64,000 nt of DNA from Oxytricha trifallax. Its lineage: Eukaryota; Ciliophora; Spirotrichea; Sporadotrichida; Oxytrichidae. Shown here piece by piece: positions 57,201 to 64,000 of this stretch (the stretch's first letter is position 1; each line of letters begins with the position of its first letter). The stretch lies in the NCBI GenBank assembly GCA_000711775.1, contig ARYC01000096.1, forward strand, positions 1-64,000. Direction: 5' to 3'. The notes under the pieces are model-generated. The model did no database searches, was not told the origin of the DNA, and worked only from the letters and a program-made list of their open reading frames with translations. Position numbers and translations under genes: made by a program.

Positions 57201-58621
57201 TCATGTGGGAGTGGTCTGAAGTTTATCTTACTTAACCACAACTCTATCTGCTCTAATATTATGTCTGATCTAGAGTTTGGTTTTAATATTATTGATTCTG
57301 CCATTTATTTTAATGATTGAGAGACTCTGGTTTTGTCTATAAATTACTTGATTCTTTGCTTAGCATCTTTCTCACACCTGGTAGAGTAGTAATAGTTGCG
57401 AGGCATATCGCACTCTATTATTATTGCTGCTAAAGCCCACACATCCCATTAATAATCTCCATCTCTCCAGTCTTCTCTTTCAGGATAATAGCCTGGAGTT
57501 CCCATAACACTTCCTAGCCTTGATACTTCCACCCTTAATGCTCTGTTGAAGTCAATAATTGCCACTCTTACAGGTGAGAAGTTTATCATAACATTCTCAG
57601 GCTTCAAATCTCTATGAACAAAGCCTAACTTATGTAACTCTTTTATACCTTGTAAGGTTTAGGTTGCTATAAAAGCAAGCTACTTATGATTCCTTTGATC
57701 AGTAATAAAATCTCTGAGGGTCATTTCATAGAGTGGGAGTCTGAGAGCCACATGATCCTTGGCAAGAAGAACAGCATCTAGATTGATTAAGTAACTACAC
57801 TCTTTAAACTTAGCTTAAGTGAGTACTTGATACTCATTTGTAAACTCCATCTAATATTTATCATCACTTAAGAGATAGTTGAAGGGATACACCTGTATCA
57901 CATTGATGATCATTGATAACTTTCTTATCAAAGGAGTCTTCTATTATAAGGTAGCTTTAAAGAGAAGTATCTAGGTCAAATTAAGCAAGAACCGGTATTT
58001 TCTTGTATTGAATCTTGATCATAATTTTTGTTATTTCAGAGGTCAGTTGGTTGCGTCCTTCTTAACGTACTCTAACTCTCTAGCTTATTCAGGTACTACG
58101 ACCTTAGAATATTCCCTCGCTTTTCTTTTGTTTAGAAGCTTCAGCTCAACTTCATGATTCTCAACTTCTATATCTTTCTTGTGAGCTTTTAATAGATGCT
58201 TCTTTAGGTCTCTTGTATGAGAGTATTGCTTATGGCACTCAAAGCAGTCATACTTTCCATCTATTTTATCATGCTTTAAGTATACAGTGGGCTTTGCTTC
58301 TCTATGCTCCTTCATGTGTCTGTACCAGCTTGATTTATGAGCTAAATCTCTGTCACATAACTCACAAAAATAGACTTCAACTTCTTCAGTTTGTATAGGA
58401 ATCTTTAATACCTTTCTCCTCCTCTCTGTCTCCCACACACTTGTTTGCCATTAATTTTCTATTATTAATTTCAATTTTAATAACAGAACATCAAGTGATA
58501 GCTCTGGTAGTTCCTTATGAGAGTTCATCTCGCAGCTATCACACTTTTTATTGATCCCAAAGGAAAGTCTCATTTAGTTTTATGGAAGTGCTGTTGTTTT
58601 TCTTAAAATGTTAGCGCTCAT
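57201..58621 (-). CDS. TBE 57-kDa zinc-finger / kinase-like protein, copy C
   Basis: Start MSAN at 58621. From 58451 a long clean block: VEVYFCELCDRDLAHKSSWY and CFECHKQYSHTRDLKKHLL are two intact C2H2 fingers, followed by VENHEVELKLLNKRKAR. The kinase-like half has HKLGFVHRDLKPENVM, IIDFNRA and GTPGYYPERED. End at TGA 57201. A few frame breaks (near 58400, 58020 and 57900). The fingers are better kept than in copy A. Confidence 0.85.
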
Positions 58622-59184
58622 ATTTAAATTTGAATTTAAAATTATAAAACTGCCTCTATAACTGAGAGCTTATATGAGAGCTTTGCAAGCCTACAAGAAT
58701 CAAGGGAAGTTCTTAGAGTATTAGCGAAGATAAATGAGCACTAAGAGACGAACCAGCTCTAAAAATGGATGAGAAAGTAACCATTTTTACTATCAATAAT
58801 AAGTTGATTATAGTACGTACCGATTTAGGAGGTGCACCTAATTAAGTACGTACTGCTTTAGGAGGTATTTTATGATTTTATGATTAAAATTAGGGTGCTC
58901 CTAATGAAGTACTAGCATTAATTAATGCTCCTAATAAGTACTAGCATTTTAAGAGCTGCTCCTAATTAAGTACGTACCAATTTAAATTTAAAAATATGGA
59001 ACTATAACAGTAGAAATTGATATCAATCTCTAAAGCTTGAAACCAGTCTCAAAACCTTCTCCATATCCTTCTTAGAGGTTGACCTACTAAAGGATGCCCA
59101 TATTTAATAGTAAATCTTACAGAGGTATATAATTGAAATCAATAAACTTAAATTTGAATATCATTTCTTAGATCAGTAAACAAG

Positions 59185-59970
59185 ATGGAGTCAATGAATG
59201 ATGCAATGAAAAGAGTGCAGCACAAGAATTGATTCAAAGATTTAGAAGCAAGGAGGATTTGCAACGCTACCTAGTGCAGCAAGGTAATGAACTCATAGTA
59301 ACTAATCTTGATTATGCAGTTGGTTTGTTCCTCCCAACGATGGAAGGTACTAAAATTTCATTTTTAAGAGCAAAACTCTGCGAAGAGAAGAAAGCATTAA
59401 AAACTTAAGATGTAAAGTTTGCAGAAATTCCAAACTATCCTGAAATCTCTGTGACTAATTTATATGATGATGCAATGAATGACCAAGAGGTTTCGTTGTA
59501 CCTGCCTACAAAGAAGCAGCTGTCAAATAAACTTCCTGAAAGAAACTATTTCTTTGGCATACTTGCAACAATAAAAGGTGATTACTTGAAAGAAATTATT
59601 CAAGAATCTAATAAGAAAAGGTACAGCATCTCATCAGAAGATAAGGAAAAACAAGGGATCAAGATAAGTGAGAGCTGGCTATCAGAGCTGCAGAAGCACC
59701 CTTATATTTCAAGTAAGATTTGTAGCTTAACTCTTTAGAAAAATCTGGTACTGGCATCTTCTTGATGAACGAATAGAGCAAGCTTCATAGAGAGCGAAAG
59801 TCGCAGACAAAGTATGAAGTTAGCAAGAGACTTTACTCAAATATTAAGCCTCCAGAGTAAATGAATATAGATGCTGGAGCTGACAGCAAGGAAGAAACTT
59901 AGGAGGAGGGAAGCAAGAAGTAGAAGAAAAGAAAGAGAAACCAGCTCCCTCTAAAGAATTCTAAATGTGA
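59185..59970 (+). CDS. TBE 22-kDa protein, copy C
   Basis: MESMNDAMKRVQ then one base missing relative to copy A; afterwards LIQRFRSKEDLQRYLVQQGN, GLFLPTMEGTKISFLRAKLC, IPNYPEISVTNLYDDAMND, LYLPTKKQLSNKLPERNYFF, ESNKKRYSISSEDKEKQ, ELQKHPYISSK. A further shift near 59735 precedes a charged tail (KEKPAPSKEFQM) to TGA 59968. This is the most readable 22-kDa copy in the window and the reference used for the homologue at 32830. Confidence 0.85.
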
Positions 59971-59979
59971 CTTATAAAT

Positions 59980-61045
59980 TCATTAACTTAACTACAAAAC
60001 TTATTTATATACATTCACTCTCCCTTCTTTCGCACACTTATAAGCCAATAAATTATCTACTCTCTTCGCTGAACTTTTAATAAAGTCTACTGTATCGATA
60101 GGTAGGTCATGCATCAAGTGGTATAGCAGCAGTTTCTTGTAATGGCCTTTTAATATACCCCAGTAGAACTCAATTCCATTAAACTATGGACTGTAGGTAC
60201 GTTGAACACTGCCGTTATTCTTAGTTGCTCATAACTCTTCCTTTTTTCTTTAGTCTTATGAACAGAAAGATTATCAACGAATAGTATAATCTCTTATTCA
60301 GGGTACTTCTCTCTCAGCTGCTCTAAGAACTTAATATACTGCTCTGTCTTAATAGAGCGAGGATGAATAACATAAGTTTCTAAACCAGCATCCTCGCTAA
60401 TACCTCCTAGATTGCCATTGTTTATACCTTGACTTTCTAGTCATATACTTCTATATTACTATGCCTCTTATACCAAGATTTCTAGATAAAAGTGTTGAAG
60501 GTAAACACAGCCTCGTCAGCATGTATAAACTTAATATTATTAGTAATAGCTCTCTGCATTTAATTATAAATATAATTTAGGTAATTGTTGTAAAATGGCA
60601 GAGTGAAATCAATCACTCTCTTGATACGATTAACACCTTTGTAAGAAATACAATTTCGTTTATAGATGTTGGCTATAGACTAAGCAGAGATCTTCAACTC
60701 AGGGAACTGGCGATGAAACATAGTAGCTCGTTGGTCTAAAGAGAAGTGAGCCCAATACTTCAAAGTTGTATCATTAATAAGATAGTCAATATGCTTCTAT
60801 AGAAACTTTGACTACATCTTAGGCTAAGAATTTAGCTACTATTTCTTTAATTATAGTGCTATAAGACAGTGGGAACGAACAGTTGACGGACTTCGCTTTA
60901 TGAGTAGAGCAATAGACTTATAGTTTAGTACTGGTTTGATTTATTCACTGTATATATCAACTCCATATCGCAGTTTAAAAACCAAATCTATATAATCTTC
61001 ATCATAAATAGACCCCAAAAGCTTGCTATTTTTGTCTGCATTTAA
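59980..61045 (-). CDS. TBE 42-kDa transposase, copy C
   Basis: DDE transposase that in Oxytricha is linked to germline elimination. Blocks: LLGSIYDEDYIDLVFKLRYG, SPSTVRSHCLIALQLKKQ (HTH area), HFSLDQRATMFHRQFPELK, NRIKRVIDFTLPFYNNYL. Catalytic: FIHADEAVFTF (first Asp), ILFVDNLSVHK (second Asp), YSPQFNGIEFYWGILKGHY (Glu, 34 residues after the second Asp). C-terminus CAKEGRVNVYKQ to TGA 59980. Two frame breaks (near 60400 and 60200). No ATG in frame at the 5' end. Stops of this gene and the 22-kDa gene are 10 bases apart. Confidence 0.9.
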
Positions 61046-61121
61046 TTATAACCCCAACCCCTAACAAATTCCCTACAAATCAAAGCACTTATAAACCTCA
61101 TTAAGGAATTTTGGGGTTTTG

Positions 61122-62798
61122 ATTGAACCCCGTCGACTGGCCCCTAATGCGGAGAACCCAGCAACCCCCTGCCTACCCTCAGCAGGCCTTAGTGTAGTAG
61201 AAGCTCTATTAGAAAGTCCTGAGTGAGATTGGTACCTCACCCAGCAATTAACTTTCTAATTTAATAATATGCTTTGATTAAAATAGCATTTCAAGGAGAA
61301 TAAAGCATTTTTAAATGATAAGCTTGCCTGTTATTAATCAGAGCATTATTTCAAAAGTATTATTGCGAGTATAAATAAATAATTATCATAGTTGTACTAA
61401 TTTACAGTTAAATAAAGAAATTAATAATGAAGTTGAAAAGGACGACAGAAGAAAACAGAATAATTAATTTCTTCAAAATCAAATGTTTAGGAAAACTTAT
61501 GTAAATGTAAAAAAAATAAATGGATGATTGGCTCCGAAAGTTTTAGCATTAAGAAGCTACAGTATCCGATCTAAAAGCATATAAAGCAATATAAGGCTTT
61601 ACTAGAAGCTATCTAAGAGACTTGAAGAATCCTGTAAATAAATCTTCAACAGGAGATTCGCAGATTACTTTGAAAGATATTTCATATTTGGCTACTTTTG
61701 AGGTTGATAACACATAAAATATTATGATATTGGTTGGCAGTGATCAAGACACTAAAATCATAGTTGAATCATTTTTATAAGCTAATGTGAAGACCAGAAC
61801 TAAATATAAATGCTGTCTGCTTCATCACTGCATTAGAGAGAACAAAATAACTCGTGATTCATATCACATAGTAAAAAATAACATATATTCAATAATGGAA
61901 CTGTACCTTTTCTAAGGAATTACATCAAACTCTCAGAGCATAATGTAAGTTATTAGTATATTTGAGTAAATTCAGGTTTTAGTTTATCTAGGAAATGATT
62001 CAATCATTTGATTAAAAGAGACTTAATTTATAGAGAGATTATTCTGAAGTACTTATTGAATTTTTCAAAGTTTTGAAAGAATTTAATCTAGATTACAACA
62101 TTCGTTCTAAATTTAAATTTAGAATGATATAATATTAATTTTACAAATTTATTTGTATCTTTATAACAATAATTGAGAACTTATTTCAATAAATCGACTT
62201 GATAGCTTTTATTTATTTAGTCAGATCAACATCTATTTACTTCCCATGCTATGTCAAACTTATCCTAACAATAGAAAAGAGACCTAAACGAGAAGAAACT
62301 TTCAATAAGATAATAAAAATATTAGACACTCTGGTAAAAATCAGTGATTAGGAAGTCTTTTAAAATAAAGGAAAAAGTTATATGGATTTAGCCTTGAACT
62401 TAGCAATAGGGTAAAATGCTTAAAAAAATAATTAAGGCTTATAAAAGAACACTTCTCAAGATGAACTTAAAAATCAAAGCATGAAGTAGTCTCATGGAGA
62501 TACAGTTTAAGAGGAAGTTAAAACCTAAAATCATTTGGTCGCAACAACAAAATAAAACTTAGAATTAAGTCTACAAAAATGCCAAGGAAGCTATAGAAAG
62601 GGCAATGAAATAATACATGGACTGTACAAGAATGGAATTAACTAAAGAAATTAGAATTTGGTTTAAGAATTCATCTAAAGTCATTCTGCTGAAAAAGATT
62701 CGTACAAAGAAGAATTAGGAAAGGTTTTTGAATAAAATAAAGAACTTACAGTAAAATTGATTAGTACTCTTGCCGCACTTCACGGGCCTATTAATAAT
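61122..62798 (+). repeat. Tandem unit, copy 2 (about 1.68 kb)
   Basis: Second copy of 55374-57059, offset about 5.74 kb, with scattered substitutions and small indels. Begins ATTGAACCCCG immediately after the right tip of TBE copy C and ends at ..CGGGCCTATTAATAAT before TBE copy D. Confidence 0.9.
61427..62798 (+). CDS. Unknown gene of the tandem unit, copy 2, cut by TBE
   Basis: Paralogue of 55691-57059: MKLKRTTEENRIINFFKIKC, ILVGSDQDTKIIVESFLQ, CCLLHHCIRENKITRDSYH. An indel near 61890 breaks the frame relative to copy 1, before the GTAAGT intron site. The last third (MDLALNLAIGQN..) is unchanged and again ends at a TBE tip. Confidence 0.55.
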
Positions 62799-64000
62799 CA
62801 AAACCCCAAAACCCCTTAATGAGTTTATAAGTGCTTTGATTTGTAGGGAATTTGTTAGGGGTTGGGGTTATTAATAGGTTTTAATGTGAAATTTATAGTA
62901 AATTTATTTAATTAAATCACTCAAAATGCACTTTAGGATCATGTGGGAGTGGTCTGAAGTTTATCTTACTTAACCACAACTCTATATGCTCTAATATTAT
63001 GTCTGATCTAGAGTTTGGTTTTAATATTATTGATTCTGCCATTTATTTTAATGATTGAGAGACTCTGGTTTTGTCTATAAATTACATGATTCTTTGCTTA
63101 GCATCTTTCTCACACCTGGTAGAGTAGTAATCATTGCGAGGCATATCGCACTCTATTATTATTGCTGCTAAAGCCCACACATCCCATTAATAATCTCCAT
63201 CTCTCCAGTCTTCTCTTTCAGGATAATAGCCCGGAGTTCCCATAACACTTCCTAGCCTTGATACTTCCACCCTTAATGCTCTCTTGAAGTCAATAATTGC
63301 CACTCTTACAGGTGAGAAGTTTATCATAACATTCTCAGGCTTCAAATCTCTATGAACAAAGCCTAACTTATGTAACTCTTTTATACCTTGTAAGGTTTAG
63401 GTTGCAATCAAAGCAAGCTACTTATGATTCCTTTGATCAGTAATAAAATCTCTGAGGGTCATTTCATAGAGTGGGAGTCTGAGAGCCACATGATCCTTGG
63501 CAAGAAGAACAGCATCTAGATTGATTAAGTAACTACACTCTTTAAACTTAGCTTAAGTGAGTACTTGATACTCATTTGTAAACTCCATCTGATATTTATC
63601 ATCACTTAAGAGATAGTTGAAGGGATACACCTTGTATGCGTATTGATGATCATTAATAACTTTCTTATCAAAGGAGTCTTCTATTATAATGTAGCTTTAA
63701 GAGAAGTGTCTAGGTCAATTTAAGCAAGAACCGGTATTTTCTTGTATTGAATCTTGATCATAATTTTTGTTATTTCAGAGGTCAGTTGGATGCGTGCCTT
63801 CTTAACGTACTCTAACTCACAAGCTTATTCAGGTACTACGACCTTAGAATATTCCCTCGCTTTTCTTTCGTTTAGAACTTCAGCTCAACTTCACGATTCT
63901 CAACTTCTATATCTTTCTTGTGAGCTTTTAATAGATGCTTCTTCAAGTCTCTTGTATGAGAGTATTACTTATGGCACTCAAAGCAGTCATACTTTCCATC
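62799..64000. mobile_element. TBE transposon copy D, left part
   Basis: Tip CAAAACCCCAAAACCCC at 62799, preceded by AAT. Near-identical to copy C (offset about 5739). Runs off the window within the zinc-finger/kinase gene. Confidence 0.92.
62939..64000 (-). CDS. TBE 57-kDa zinc-finger / kinase-like protein, copy D, partial
   Basis: C-terminal part: same TGA position and kinase motifs (HRDLKPEN, IIDFN, GTPGYYPERE) as copy C, with a few substitutions. The 5' part, including both fingers, is cut at the window end; the second finger region (CHKQYSHTRDLKKHL) is just visible. Confidence 0.8.

Larger units (their letters stand above)
57060..61121. mobile_element. TBE transposon copy C, complete
   Basis: Tips C(T)AAACCCCAAAACCCC and GGGGTTTTG with inner TTAATGAGGTTTATAAGTGC arms. 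Flanked by ATT at 57057-57059 and 61122-61124 (ANT target duplication). Gene order: zinc-finger/kinase minus, 22-kDa plus, transposase minus. Closely related to copy A (reverse orientation) and almost identical to copy D where they overlap. Length 4062 bp. Confidence 0.95.

Noticed and set aside
1-64000. CRISPR arrays, bacterial operons, tRNA or rRNA genes
   Set aside because: No array-like spacers, ribosome-binding sites or RNA gene folds were seen; genes use the ciliate nuclear code.

Overview
The window looks like germline (micronuclear) DNA of a stichotrich ciliate, most likely Oxytricha. Three things point there. Coding frames read through TAA and TAG (as Gln) and end at TGA. Transposons have C4A4-type telomere repeats at their tips and the three-gene layout of Oxytricha telomere-bearing elements (TBEs). 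Host genes are cut into open blocks separated by AT-rich spacers, and two of these cuts resolve cleanly as MDS-IES-MDS junctions with short pointer repeats (AAAT at 44402/45001; TTTAAT at 53742/54327).

Layout. 1-2722: TBE copy A, inserted near the centre of a palindromic element (2723-2890). 4060-6959: TRP-like channel gene; 7125-7860: acidic protein gene. 8460-9804 and 9824-11480: convergent RIO1 kinase-like and ubiquitin-protease-like genes, both damaged. 11684-13152: two small reading frames and a G/C-run inverted-repeat element. 13414-17418: a second palindromic element, a LINE reverse transcriptase and a long purine-rich ORF. 17691-24496: three inverted-repeat elements, a minus-strand coiled-coil gene and a plus-strand gene. 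24594-28729: complete TBE copy B with AGT target duplication. 29392-32766: SecA-like ATPase gene. 32830-35389: a diverged relative of the TBE 22-kDa protein opposite a DD34E transposase. 37112-45070: a chain of host genes, including an MT-A70 methyltransferase relative. 45418-48382: two tandem SABATH-type methyltransferase genes. 48940-54856: smaller host genes. 55374-64000: a 1.68-kb unit in tandem, each copy followed by a TBE (57060-61121 complete; 62799-end partial).

The genes do not form a pathway or operon. The common theme is DNA elimination: TBEs supply transposases used in genome rearrangement, inverted-repeat elements sit in spacers and IESs, and one IES carries both a small TIR element and a P-loop coding block of another gene. 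Many host frames are broken by single-base changes, several in A runs, so assembly error and true decay cannot always be told apart. All gene names rest on motif recognition by eye; no database search was possible.
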